64,000 bases of DNA from G963674835 sp963674835 (GTDB lineage: Bacteria > Planctomycetota > Planctomycetia > Pirellulales > Thermoguttaceae), in contig CAXXKC010000003.1 in NCBI GenBank assembly GCA_963674835.2, positions 1,922,001-1,986,000 of the forward strand. Direction: 5' to 3'. The notes beneath the pieces were generated by a model that saw only the letters and a program-made list of their open reading frames with translations, did not search any database and was not told where the DNA came from. Each line of letters begins with the position of its first letter. Positions within the stretch are counted from its first letter, which is position 1. A program made the position numbers and the translations under genes. This document shows, one piece after another, positions 45,532 to 54,094 of the stretch.

Positions 45532-47247
45532 TTAGTCGTCATCCGTCGGCCGGGCGACGCGTAGCACCTCTTCCACGGTTGTGAGGCCGCGGCACACTTT
45601 GCCGACGCCGTCGACATAGAGTGTTTTCATTCCTTCGGCGACGGCTTGCTTGCGGATGACGGTAGCCGGCGCTTCGCTGAAGGTCAATTCGCGCAGCTTG
45701 GACGAGAGCAACATGAGCTCAAAAACGGCCATACGGCCGCGATAGCCGCTGCCACCGCAGGTACGGCAACCCTTGCCCTTCATAAAGGTGGCAGTGCTTG
45801 CCATTTCTGGGGTAATGCGTGCGGCCTCCAAGGAATCTCTACTGGGCTGGTAGGGTTGCTTGCATTTCTGGCAGACCAGTCGAACGAGGCGCTGCCCCAT
45901 GATGGCGATTACGCTACTAGCCACCAGATAGGCGGGTACACCCATATCGATCAAACGTGTAACAGCACTGGGCGCATCGTTCGTATGTAGTGTACTGAAT
46001 ACTAAGTGTCCAGTTAAAGATGCCTGGATTCCCATCTGGGCTGTTTCCAGATCTCGCATTTCTCCCACGAGGATGACGTTTGGTGCCTGGCGGAGCATGG
46101 CTCGAATGACGCGTGCGAAATCCAACCCGATGTCGTGCTTGATTTCGACCTGATTGATCCCCGGAAGGTAGTACTCGACGGGGTCTTCGGCGGTGATGAT
46201 TTTGCGGTCCGGCGTGTTCAGCTCGTTCAGCGCGGCGTAGAGCGATGTCGTCTTACCGGACCCTGTCGGACCCGTCACAAGGATGATCCCGTTGGGGCGT
46301 CGGATGAGCCCACGGAACCGCTGGTAGTCCTCGTCGGCGAAGCCCAGTTGGCGGAGGCCGACCTTGATGCTGTCCTTGTCGAGGATCCGCATGACGACGG
46401 ACTGCCCATGGGCGCTCGGAATCACGCTGACACGGAGGTCGAGCTCTTTTTCGCCGACGGTGACCTTGATGCGGCCGTCCTGCGTTCGTCGGCGCTCGGC
46501 GATGTCGAGCTTGGAGAGAATCTTGATGCGGGAAAGGATGGCACCTAGCAGCCGTTTAGGGGGGCTATCGCGTTCGACGAGGACACCGTCGATCCGGTAT
46601 CGGATGCGGATGCGCTCTTCGAACGGTTCAACGTGGATGTCGGAGGCCCGGAGCTGCACGGCTTCGGTGATCATGAGGTGCACCAAACGAACCACTGGTG
46701 CGCTGTTTTCGTCGACTTCTTCGTCGGGAGCGCGGGCGTCTTCTTCGGTTTCGGTGAAGTCGATCGCCGTGTCGGTGAACTCCTGGAGCATCGAGTCGGC
46801 ACTTTCGCCGACCGTTTGGCCGTAATGCCGGTTGATGGCCTCGGTGATGCTCTCGCGGGGGGCGAGGGCAATTTCGATACGGCGATTGAGGATGAATCGG
46901 AGTTTCTCGAAGGTCTCGAAGTCGTCTGGGTCACTGACGATGACCTTGAGTTCACCATCCTCCTCTGCCAGGGGGAGAATGGCGTTTTCTCGGGCGACCG
47001 ATTCGGGGACCAGTTCGATGACCGACGAGGGTATGACCACGTCGTCGAGGTGGACAAAATCGAGCCCGTGCTCTTCGGCGATGGCCTCGGTGATTTCCTC
47101 GCCGGTGGCGTAGCCAAGCCTCTCGAGGGCATCGGCGACCCGCATCTCGGCCTGCTTGGCCATTTGGCCGGCTTCAGCGAGCTGTTCGCGGCTAATGGTG
47201 CCCTTTTGGACGAGAATTTCGGTGTACTTACCTTTACGTTTACTCAC
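45532..47247 (-). CDS. PilB/GspE-type assembly ATPase (first copy)
   Basis: GTG at 47247, with GGAG nearby upstream, gives 571 residues. Two MshEN-like segments (YTEILVQKGTISREQL and ALERLGYATGEEITEAIAEE) precede the ATPase core: RASDIHVEPFEE, Walker A GPTGSGKT (326-333), AEDPVEYYL, Walker B VILVGEMRD and STLHTND. Zinc cysteines occur in CQKCKQ and CRTCGG. It is a second, clearly different copy of the assembly ATPase (the two share the core but differ in the N-terminal region, for example an acidic stretch at about residues 155-180). It is the first gene of the locus and the only one separated from the rest by several hundred bases. Confidence 0.93.
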   Translation of the reverse strand: MSKRKGKYTEILVQKGTISREQLAEAGQMAKQAEMRVADALERLGYATGEEITEAIAEEHGLDFVHLDDVVIPSSVIELVPESVARENAILPLAEEDGELKVIVSDPDDFETFEKLRFILNRRIEIALAPRESITEAINRHYGQTVGESADSMLQEFTDTAIDFTETEEDARAPDEEVDENSAPVVRLVHLMITEAVQLRASDIHVEPFEERIRIRYRIDGVLVERDSPPKRLLGAILSRIKILSKLDIAERRRTQDGRIKVTVGEKELDLRVSVIPSAHGQSVVMRILDKDSIKVGLRQLGFADEDYQRFRGLIRRPNGIILVTGPTGSGKTTSLYAALNELNTPDRKIITAEDPVEYYLPGINQVEIKHDIGLDFARVIRAMLRQAPNVILVGEMRDLETAQMGIQASLTGHLVFSTLHTNDAPSAVTRLIDMGVPAYLVASSVIAIMGQRLVRLVCQKCKQPYQPSRDSLEAARITPEMASTATFMKGKGCRTCGGSGYRGRMAVFELMLLSSKLRELTFSEAPATVIRKQAVAEGMKTLYVDGVGKVCRGLTTVEEVLRVARPTDDD

Positions 47248-47830
47248 CGTCAACCGCTCCGGTCTGGCAGGGGCCGCCGCAGAAAAGCCCACACGCCGAG
47301 AAAGGCGACAAGCAGCCTGTGCCGAGAATTTCGCTAAATCCGCACTATGTTTAGACTAATGATAGGGAGGGGTGCTGTCAACTCACCACTGCTAGCATTC
47401 GATTGGCGTACGATCCGCGTCTGGGGGCGTGGATGGCGTGCCGGCGGCGGCTGGGCCAGCCTCGTCCGGGCAGGAAAGGCTTGGCCCAAGGCCGTTTCGT
47501 GCATCTCGCACTTGACTGTAGCGTTCGCGGCGGCGTGTTTCTACGGTCCCGAAGGCGAAATACACGCTAACGTTATGCCGAATGCGCTGTAGTAGCATAG
47601 CGTCGGCAAGAGAACGGCGCCGGCGGCAAATGGCGAATCTGGCGAGTGGGCGGCGCCGGCGGCCGTCAAACGCGTCACGTCCGCATTGACACCCGAGCCA
47701 TGCTCCGGGATAATCCCCCGCCCGCAATCCGTGGCGGGCAAATCGTTTGCAAACCTCGTGTTATCGACCGCCTGTCGCATGCGAGGGAACGCGTACCGAC
47801 GGGGCCTGCAGACTTCTGCGGGCCGGTCCC
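47248..47830. other. divergent intergenic region with one repeat copy
   Basis: Between the first PilB gene and the barrel protein. Apart from repeat A copy S4 there is a direct repeat of GCGGCGCCGGCGG-like sequence around 47618-47662. No gene is supported. Confidence 0.5.
47499..47592 (+). repeat. dispersed repeat family A, short form (copy S4)
   Basis: GTGCATCTCGCACTTGACTG, TAGCGTTCGCGGCGGCGTGT, then TACACGCTAACGTTATGCCG and AATGCGCTGTAG. The right end again finishes in a TAG-containing word. Confidence 0.84.
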
Positions 47831-48964
47831 ATGTTCATTTGCCGGACGGCCATTTTATATCAGCGCTCGCCGAGTGCGTTGCGATGTCGCGCCGCGTTCT
47901 GGCTGGTGCTGTGCGCGCTGACTGCGCTTCCGGTCTGGGTGACAACGGCGGCGAACGCTCAGGATCTGGAGCTGGTGTCGTTGACGGCGGACATCGCAGG
48001 TGACGACGCAATGGAGGCACCGCTGCAAACGGCGGTGTTTCAGATTCGCGGTGCCGACTGGTGGACGGGACGTTCGAACGTGGCCATCGTGCTGACGGGG
48101 ACGGAAGCGGTTCCCGCGGAGAGTGCCGTGTCGGTGTTGCCACCGGCCGGCGAGAACGCGGTCCCGGAGCAGGCGTGGAGCCAAGGTTCGCCGTTTCCTC
48201 AGGCATGGGGACCGGGTTCGTATGTGCCGGAAGCACCGCATCGGCGATTGGGGCGATTCTTGGGAGCCGGGTTCATCGATTTGTTTCGGCATCCGCCGAT
48301 TCTGGCCCATGACCTCCTGCAACCGATGTTGCGCGAAAGTTGGCTGTTCCGACCGTTCAGTGCCGGCTGGTTCATGGGAATGGCGTCGGGCAGCGAACTG
48401 GAACAAGATTGGGTCGACCAGCGTCAAGGGTATTTTTACGGTTACCGGTTTGGTTGGGACGTCGACGATTTTTGGGGGTTCGAAACGCGTTTCGGTTTCG
48501 CGTCGGTGATGACGGTCGACAGCGACCGGGCGAAGATCGCTCAACAGGCGGCCGACGACGCGGCAGGCATTCCGGCCGACTCGGTCTATCGCGACCGGTA
48601 CGACGCGCACCGGGACGATGCGGTCATGTTGTGGGACGTCGATTTGCTTTACTACCCACAGGGCGATGCGCCTTGCCGGCCGTATGCGCTCATTGGATTG
48701 GGCATATGCAACGTCTACTACGTGGATCGGCTCGGTTGGGGAAAGCGTCAGAACCGCCTGGGATTGCCGCTTGCGATCGGCTTGAAATGGCGATCTTGCG
48801 AAGCGTTGGCGTGGCGCATCGAGCTTTCGGACAACATGGGGATCGGCTTTGGCAACGGGCCCGATCTGCTGCACGAGATGGGTCTTACGGCGGGGCTGGA
48901 AGTGCGTTTCGGGGGAACTCGCACGGCGTACTGGCCCTGGAATCCGGGGCGGTACTACCGGTAG
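47831..48964 (+). CDS. exported outer-membrane beta-barrel protein of unknown function
   Basis: The ATG at 47831 gives 377 residues. A signal peptide is seen around FWLVLCALTALPVWVTTAANA, and the mature chain opens with QDLELVSLTADI. The C-terminal 200 residues look like a small beta-barrel with alternating strands (YFYGYRFGWDVDDFWGFETR, LGLPLAIGLKWRS, LTAGLEVRFGG) and aromatic residues at strand ends. A stretch with FRHPPILAHDLLQPMLRESW precedes it. This resembles planctomycete barrel proteins of unknown role. The start is uncertain because the frame is open upstream to 47747. Confidence 0.66.
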   Translation: MFICRTAILYQRSPSALRCRAAFWLVLCALTALPVWVTTAANAQDLELVSLTADIAGDDAMEAPLQTAVFQIRGADWWTGRSNVAIVLTGTEAVPAESAVSVLPPAGENAVPEQAWSQGSPFPQAWGPGSYVPEAPHRRLGRFLGAGFIDLFRHPPILAHDLLQPMLRESWLFRPFSAGWFMGMASGSELEQDWVDQRQGYFYGYRFGWDVDDFWGFETRFGFASVMTVDSDRAKIAQQAADDAAGIPADSVYRDRYDAHRDDAVMLWDVDLLYYPQGDAPCRPYALIGLGICNVYYVDRLGWGKRQNRLGLPLAIGLKWRSCEALAWRIELSDNMGIGFGNGPDLLHEMGLTAGLEVRFGGTRTAYWPWNPGRYYR

Positions 48965-49033
48965 CCGCCGGTCGAGGGCGGAGCGGGTCGGTCTTGCGGC
49001 GGTCGCCGGCGGGGCACGAACCGTGGTGGCCGT

Positions 49034-49396
49034 TCACCGCTTCAGTGCCACGGGCAGCCGGTCGATCTTGGCCGCGAGGATGAAGTCGTTTTCGCTCAGC
49101 CCGCCGATCGCGTGGGTCCACAACTCGATCCCCACGTTGCGATAGCTCTCGAGGTGCAGGTCGGGGTGGTGCGATTCGGATTCGGCCAGGTCGGCGATAC
49201 GATCGAGAAAGTAGACGCCGGCCATGAAGTCTTTCACGAGCCAATCCTTGCGGATCCGCTTGCCGCCGTGGGTCAACTGCCAGCCATCGAGATTGACCAA
49301 CTGTTCGCGGGCCTCGGCGAGAGTGTACGCGGGCACGTTCCCCTCACAGGGCGTGCAGGTCTTGGAGATTAGCTCGGTCATCGTCTGAGAAGTCAT
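49034..49396 (-). CDS. phhB: pterin-4a-carbinolamine dehydratase
   Basis: The ATG at 49396 with AAAGGAG nine bases upstream gives 120 residues, the usual length. It has the family motif ESHHPDLHLESYRNVGIELWTH, where the two adjacent His and the later His form the dehydratase active site. The enzyme converts 4a-hydroxytetrahydrobiopterin to quinonoid dihydrobiopterin during pterin-dependent hydroxylation. A moonlighting regulatory role is known only in animals. No phenylalanine hydroxylase gene is seen nearby. Downstream on the same strand lies only intergenic sequence; a barrel gene converges on it. Confidence 0.93.
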   Translation of the reverse strand: MTSQTMTELISKTCTPCEGNVPAYTLAEAREQLVNLDGWQLTHGGKRIRKDWLVKDFMAGVYFLDRIADLAESESHHPDLHLESYRNVGIELWTHAIGGLSENDFILAAKIDRLPVALKR

Positions 49397-49451
49397 CGTC
49401 ACGAACTCCTTTTGCCGCCGAGCCAGGAATTCCTCCGCTGGCCGGCGTAGC

Positions 49452-49650
49452 CTAGTGCGTGTCGCACTTATTGAAGGTCGCCGAAGTAGTAGGCTGGTGG
49501 GCTCACGAAGACACTACGAATACCGGGCTCCCGTTGGTCGCCCTGGTGTCACTACTTGTGCGACGCCCAATAACTGTAGCGTTTGCGGCGGCGTGTTTCT
49601 GCGGTTCCGAAAGCGAAGAACACGCCACAGTTACGCCGAATTCGCTCTAG
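49452..49650 (+). repeat. dispersed repeat family A, long form (copy L2)
   Basis: Starts CTAGTGCGTGTCGCAC and ends TTCGCTCTAG, giving imperfect inverted ends (CTAGTGCG against CTAGAGCG). The middle, including GGCTGGTGGGCTCACGAAGA and CCCGTTGGTCGCCCTGGTGT, is shared with L1 but missing from the short copies. Confidence 0.88.
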
Positions 49651-49772
49651 CTCGTCTGCGACCGCCCTAAAGGAATTGTTTGCCGACGGCGGCGGCGGGC
49701 CAACCCATCGGAAATCGGGTGCGTCAAAATGGGCGGGGGTTCGGAGTGGTAGATAGTTGTTGGTCAGTTCGC

Positions 49773-49850
49773 TGGTGGGGCTCGCTGCGCTCGGCCCACC
49801 CTACGGGATGGAGGTCGCGCGACAGGGCCTGAAGATGGGTTGCCGCGGGC
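49773..49850 (+). repeat. dispersed repeat family B (copy B3)
   Basis: Core GGTGGGGCTCGCTGCGCTCG then GCCCACC, and a tail GGGCCTGAAGATGGGTTGCC related to the tails of B4 and B5. It lies directly before the slyX gene. Confidence 0.78.
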
Positions 49851-49903
49851 GGCTTTGGTGCGGGCACTTGTTCCATATGCGCTTGGCGGGTATGCTGTCG
49901 GCC

Positions 49904-50146
49904 ATGGCCCGCTTTCAAGAAGAGGATATCGCCCAGCAACTCATTTTGCGGGTGACCGATCTGGAAATGCTGTTCACCCACCTGCAGAGGACGCTCCAGG
50001 AGTTGGACCAGGTGGTCGTGGGGCAACAGCGACAGTTGGACACTCTGGAGCAGGCAATCCAACGATTGGCGCGCGACACCGAGGAGCTGGCGGAGGCTCC
50101 GGTCGAGCCGCTCGATCTCGAGGATGAGCGACCGCCTCACTATTGA
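49904..50146 (+). CDS. slyX: SlyX-family protein
   Basis: The ATG at 49904 gives 80 residues: two-stranded coiled-coil heptads with ILRVTDLEMLFTHLQRTLQE and LDQVVVGQQRQLDTLEQAIQ, and the terminal RPPHY motif typical of SlyX. SlyX is a small cytoplasmic protein of unknown function, first noted beside slyD in enterobacteria. The longer frame starting at 49757 translates dispersed repeat B and is rejected. The gene is convergent with the response-regulator gene, ending 20 bases before it. Confidence 0.85.
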   Translation: MARFQEEDIAQQLILRVTDLEMLFTHLQRTLQELDQVVVGQQRQLDTLEQAIQRLARDTEELAEAPVEPLDLEDERPPHY

Positions 50147-50166
50147 TTTGGCGGGGCGCGCGTCGG

Positions 50167-50604
50167 CTACTCGCGGCTGCCGATCATCTGCTGCTGGCTC
50201 ACGTGGCGTTCGATCAGTTGGGGCATCCAGAGGGCCTTGTCGATCAGCTCGACGAGCACGCCCGGATCGAACGGTTTGCGAAGATAGTACGTGCCACCAA
50301 CGGCGTGGCTTCGACGGATGATGTCGGGGATTTGTGCCCCCGAAAGGAACATCACCGGAACGTCTTTCAGAGCCGGATCGTCCTTGATCTGCTCGCACAG
50401 TTCCAGCCCACTGCGGCCGTTGAGATTGATGTCGGAGACGATGAGGTCGGGCGTGGAGGTCCGCACAAACTCTTGCGCCGCTTCGGGTGTGCTGCAACAA
50501 TGGCAACTGAACCCGGCTCCGGCGAGGACGGCGGCCACTTCGCCGAGGACTTCGGGTTCGTCGTCGATAACCAAGACCAAGGGCTGTTGGAGATCGCGGT
50601 TCAT
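50167..50604 (-). CDS. single-domain response regulator (CheY-like receiver)
   Basis: The ATG at 50604 starts a 145-residue protein that is a receiver domain only: acidic pair DDEPEV (Asp14, Asp15), phosphoacceptor in IVSDINLN (Asp58), Ser/Thr switch in FLSGA, and Lys110 in YLRKPF. No output domain is present, so it probably works by protein-protein contacts as in CheY or Spo0F. A cognate kinase is not adjacent; the nearest histidine-kinase-like gene is at 55095, 4 kb away and on the other strand. The upstream frame to 50793 has no ribosome site. Confidence 0.9.
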   Translation of the reverse strand: MNRDLQQPLVLVIDDEPEVLGEVAAVLAGAGFSCHCCSTPEAAQEFVRTSTPDLIVSDINLNGRSGLELCEQIKDDPALKDVPVMFLSGAQIPDIIRRSHAVGGTYYLRKPFDPGVLVELIDKALWMPQLIERHVSQQQMIGSRE

Positions 50605-50980
50605 GAAGCCTCTACTCCTGGAGGGATGGTTGCGGGACTGATGCTCCGGCCGGGTACTGGCCCGCGCCTGCTGGAGGCCCGCCGTCTTTGTTCTTCGACG
50701 TTTGTGAAAACCCCGTTGAGTAAGGTTTCTCTGCATCGCCCAGGCGGAAAAGGCGTCAGAATCGGCAGACTCTTTCTGTCGGGTGGTCAGCATCGCGACG
50801 GTTGTTGCCCCTCGGTGAGTGCCACCCCGGCCCGCTCAGCACCGATGAAGGATGTTCGGCCGACGTGTGTGAGCGGGGGCCGATCGTGGGGTGCTTGACC
50901 GACGCGAGCTAAGGCCTTAAACAAAGGGGGTCTTCGGCCCGCAGTGCATCTCTTGGTTGGAAACAGCGACAGGAATCGTC
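50605..50980. other. intergenic leader before purH
   Basis: Divergent promoter region for the receiver gene and purH. No gene or recognisable purine riboswitch was seen. Confidence 0.4.
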
Positions 50981-52549
50981 ATGAACTCACCTCGCATTCA
51001 ACATGCGTTAATCAGCGTCAGCAACAAGTTGGGTTTGGCCGGATTCGCCCGCGGCCTGGTTTCGGCGGGCGTGGAACTGTTCAGCACGGGTGGCACCCGA
51101 CGGCACTTGGAAGCCGAAGGGATTGCGGTTCGTGACGTGTCGGACTACACGGGTTTTCCGGAGATGATGGACGGGCGTCTGAAGACGCTGCATCCGAAGG
51201 TGCATGGGGGGATCTTGTGCCGGCACGACAACCCGGAAGATATGAAGGCGTTGGCCGAACACGGCATTCTGACGTTCGAGTTGGTCGTCGTGAACCTGTA
51301 TCCGTTCGAGACGACGGTGGCCCGCCCCGGCGTGACGGAGGAAGAGGCGATCGAGCAGATCGACATTGGCGGGCCGACGATGGTGCGAGCGGCGGCGAAG
51401 AACTTCGCCTTTACGACGATCGCCACCCAGCCCGAGCAGTATTCGGCGATTCTGGATCAGGTGGCGGCCGAGGGAGCGACGACACTGGAGTTGCGGAAGC
51501 AGTTGGCCGGAGAGGCGTTTGCCCATACGGCGAGCTACGACCAGGCGATTGCGGCGTATTTCTCGGGGCTACGAGCCGAAGATGAGTTTCCAGGATCGCT
51601 GTCGATCACGCTGAACCGGAAAGCCATTCTTCGCTATGGAGAAAACCCACACCAGAAGGCGGCGTTGTACGGGCGGCGCGAGGCGCCGGCGGCCAACCTG
51701 GTGGCGGCGATGCAATTGCACGGCAAGGAGCTGTCGTACAACAACCTGTTGGATCTGGATAGCGCTTTGGCAATCGTACGCAACTTCACCGAGCCGGCGG
51801 CGGCAGTGATCAAGCACAACAACCCGTGCGGCGCCGCGGTCGCGCCGACGTTGGCGGCGGCGTTGACGAAGGCCATGGCGGGCGATCCGCTCAGCGCGTT
51901 CGGTTCGGTGCTGGGGCTGAACCGGGTCGTCGATGGGCCGACGGCCGAAGTGCTGGCCGAGCCGGGTTTGTTCATCGAAGCGATCGTGGCACCGGACTTC
52001 GACGAGGCGGCGCTTGAGATTCTGACGACCCGACCGAAGTGGAAGGCGAACGTGCGGCTGATGAAGGTCGGCGATCTGGCGAAGCCGCCCCACCGATGGC
52101 AGTTTCGCTGCGTGGAGGGTGGCGTACTGATGCAAGAGGCCGACATCCAGACGGATCCCGAGGCGCAGTGGCAGGTCGTTACAAAGACCCAGCCGCAAGC
52201 GCAACAAATGGAGGATCTGCGGTTCGCCTGGGCCATCGTGCGACACGTGAAGTCGAACGCCATCGCGCTGTGCAAGGATCAGATGCTTCTGGGTGCGGGT
52301 GCGGGGCAGATGAGCCGCGTGGATTCGGTTGAGATCGCGGTGAAGAAGGCAGGCGATCGCGTGGTGGGATCGGTGCTGGGGTCGGACGCGTTCTTCCCGT
52401 TCCCGGACTCGATCGAAGAGGCGGCCGCTGCCGGCGTGAAGGCGATCATCCAGCCCGGCGGCTCGAAGCGGGATTCGGAGGTGATCGAGGCCTGCGACAA
52501 GCACTCGCTGCCGATGATCTTCACTGGCCGGCGACACTTCAAGCACTAA
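50981..52549 (+). CDS. purH: bifunctional AICAR formyltransferase / IMP cyclohydrolase
   Basis: ATG at 50981 follows AGGAA and gives 522 residues, the usual PurH size. The N-terminal IMP cyclohydrolase half has ALISVSNKLGLAGFARGL, FSTGGTRRHL, VSDYTGFPEMMDGRLKTLHP and IDIGGPTMVRAAAKN. The AICAR transformylase half includes LRYGENPHQKAALYG, VIKHNNPCGAA, DPLSAFGSVLGLNR, and the end DSIEEAAAAGVKAIIQPGGS. It carries out the last two steps of IMP synthesis in the cytoplasm. It lies 16 bases before trpC and the two are probably cotranscribed. Confidence 0.97.
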   Translation: MNSPRIQHALISVSNKLGLAGFARGLVSAGVELFSTGGTRRHLEAEGIAVRDVSDYTGFPEMMDGRLKTLHPKVHGGILCRHDNPEDMKALAEHGILTFELVVVNLYPFETTVARPGVTEEEAIEQIDIGGPTMVRAAAKNFAFTTIATQPEQYSAILDQVAAEGATTLELRKQLAGEAFAHTASYDQAIAAYFSGLRAEDEFPGSLSITLNRKAILRYGENPHQKAALYGRREAPAANLVAAMQLHGKELSYNNLLDLDSALAIVRNFTEPAAAVIKHNNPCGAAVAPTLAAALTKAMAGDPLSAFGSVLGLNRVVDGPTAEVLAEPGLFIEAIVAPDFDEAALEILTTRPKWKANVRLMKVGDLAKPPHRWQFRCVEGGVLMQEADIQTDPEAQWQVVTKTQPQAQQMEDLRFAWAIVRHVKSNAIALCKDQMLLGAGAGQMSRVDSVEIAVKKAGDRVVGSVLGSDAFFPFPDSIEEAAAAGVKAIIQPGGSKRDSEVIEACDKHSLPMIFTGRRHFKH

Positions 52550-52565
52550 GGATCTGCGGGCCGTT

Positions 52566-53357
52566 GTGAGCACGATTCTCGATAAGATCGTCACGACCAA
52601 GCGAGAAGAGGTGGAGCGGGCGAAAGCGGCCGTGCCGGAAGCTGAACTGCGCGCACGGTTGGACGAGGCGCCGCCGGTTCGCGATTTTCTGGCGCCGCTG
52701 GCGCGGCCCGGGGCCGTTCGGCTGATCGCCGAGGTGAAGAAGGCCAGCCCGTCGAAGGGCGTCATCCGCGAGGATTTCGATCCAGTGGCGATCGCGCGCA
52801 TCTATCAGGCGCACGGGGCCAGTTGCATCAGTGTGTTGACTGACGAGCCGTATTTTCAGGGCCGGTTGGAATATCTGCGCCAGATTCGGCAGACGGTCGA
52901 GCTGCCGCTTTTGCGCAAGGACTTCATCATCGATCCGTACCAGGTCGTGGAAGCGCGGCTGGCCGGGGCCGACGGCGTGTTGCTGATCGCGGAGTGTTTG
53001 GACGACGTGAGTTTGCGGCGTCTTTATGGCGCGATTGTGGACCTGGGCATGACGCCGTTGGTGGAGCTTTACGAGCCGGACAATCGCCTGCGCGTGGTGG
53101 ACGCGGGGGTGGAACTGATCGGGATCAACAATCGCAACCTGCGGACGTTCGAGGTGGACCTGGCACACACGTTGCGACTGCGCCAGTTGATTCCGCATGA
53201 CCGGGTTGTGGTGGGGGAGAGTGGCATCCGCACGCGCGACGACGTGTTGGCACTGGAAGCCGCAGGGGTTCAGGCGATGTTGGTCGGCGAAACGCTGATG
53301 GGCCGTCCCGACATCGGCCAAGGTGTCGATGAGCTGCTTGGAAACGACGGCGCGTAG
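52566..53357 (+). CDS. trpC: indole-3-glycerol phosphate synthase
   Basis: A 263-residue TIM-barrel protein with the TrpC motifs LIAEVKKASPSKG (Lys in the catalytic region), SVLTDEPYFQG, PLLRKDFIIDPYQV, LLIAECL, VELYEPDN and GINNRNLRTFEVDL, then VVGESGIRTRDDV and VGETLMG. It closes the pyrrole ring of tryptophan biosynthesis, converting CdRP to indole-3-glycerol phosphate. Start is GTG. No other trp gene is adjacent, apart from a chorismate-binding gene 10 kb downstream. Confidence 0.96.
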   Translation: MSTILDKIVTTKREEVERAKAAVPEAELRARLDEAPPVRDFLAPLARPGAVRLIAEVKKASPSKGVIREDFDPVAIARIYQAHGASCISVLTDEPYFQGRLEYLRQIRQTVELPLLRKDFIIDPYQVVEARLAGADGVLLIAECLDDVSLRRLYGAIVDLGMTPLVELYEPDNRLRVVDAGVELIGINNRNLRTFEVDLAHTLRLRQLIPHDRVVVGESGIRTRDDVLALEAAGVQAMLVGETLMGRPDIGQGVDELLGNDGA

Positions 53358-53667
53358 TGGGACAACCCCTTCGGCGCAGATGGGGGAGCCGGAGTGGGCA
53401 TTCTGGGGCCCGTTTCGAGCCGGTCCGCCTGTTTTGCTCGAGATATCCGGCTAGATCGGGTGGCGGGGGGGAGCGTTTTTTTAGAGGGGGAGGTCTCCGC
53501 AAACCGGCGTTGCGTTGGCTACAATTAGTTCGGTGGCTCGTCAATGTGTCTGATTGAGTTGCATGGACGGTGTATCGGGCAGGCCTGTCTGCGTCTGCCA
53601 GCCGACCTGCCCAGGGTTGGGCTCCATGCATCTGGCGTGCGAAGCTGATTAGCGAAGGAGATTGGCC
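53358..53667. other. intergenic region with a nested inverted repeat
   Basis: No gene. The last third holds a two-stem inverted repeat (53560-53630) directed at the downstream hypothetical gene. The earlier part has a TTTTTTAGAGGGGGAGG stretch at about 53477-53493 without a stem before it. Confidence 0.45.
53560..53630 (+). promoter_or_regulatory. candidate structured 5' leader RNA
   Basis: Two nested stems are visible: TGCATGGA (53560-53567) with TCCATGCA (53623-53630), and GGGCAGG (53577-53583) with CCTGCCC (53606-53612). A smaller pairing is possible in the 22-base inner loop. Its ribosome-site-proximal position, 38 bases before the start at 53668, would suit translational control. No known riboswitch matches were recognised. 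Confidence 0.4.
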
Positions 53668-54090
53668 ATGCCGTGGTTCGAGCACGACACGTTTGAAGAC
53701 AGCTTGTTCGATCCCTTGCAGATCCAACGAAGCCGTCCCGTGACGGACGATGAAGCGGCGCAGTGGGAGGCGGTTTGCCTTGCGGCCAGTCCCGGCCCGT
53801 TGCTGTGCGATGACCGGGCCGACGGTGGCGGCACGCTGGTGGTGATTCTTCCGAACGGGCAACGCCTGGTGAGCACGGCCTTGCCCATCTCGACGATGGA
53901 TGCAATGTGCATCGCTGAGGCCAACGCGGAGTTGATGTGCCACGCGCGCTTGTGGATGCTTCGGATGTTGCGTGACCGGGAGCATTCGCGACGTCGCGAG
54001 CAGATGTTGGAGCGTCGCGTCGAGGAGTTGCAGGCGCAGTTCGGCGCCGAGCCCTTGGAGACCGGTAAGTCCCCCTTCCGCCCCCGATGA
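53668..54090 (+). CDS. hypothetical acidic protein with C-terminal coiled coil
   Basis: GAAGGAG ends seven bases before the ATG. The 140-residue product has a compact N-terminal part (MPWFEHDTFEDSLFDPLQ, then LVVILPNGQRLV, a beta-hairpin-like segment) and a predicted coiled coil from about 95 to 125 (ARLWMLRMLRDREHSRRREQ and RRVEELQAQFG). No family is recognised. Only four bases separate it from the HD-domain gene, so the two are probably cotranscribed and may act together. The possible RNA structure upstream may control it. Confidence 0.6.
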   Translation: MPWFEHDTFEDSLFDPLQIQRSRPVTDDEAAQWEAVCLAASPGPLLCDDRADGGGTLVVILPNGQRLVSTALPISTMDAMCIAEANAELMCHARLWMLRMLRDREHSRRREQMLERRVEELQAQFGAEPLETGKSPFRPR

Positions 54091-54094
54091 GCCC

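Larger units (their letters stand above)
49403..49903. other. intergenic region with repeats A and B
   Basis: Contains long repeat A copy L2 at 49452-49650 and repeat B copy B3 at 49773-49850. No gene is supported before the SlyX start. Confidence 0.6.

Noticed and set aside
49757..49903. N-terminal extension of the SlyX protein
   Set aside because: The extra residues are a translation of repeat B, and the internal start gives the normal SlyX length.
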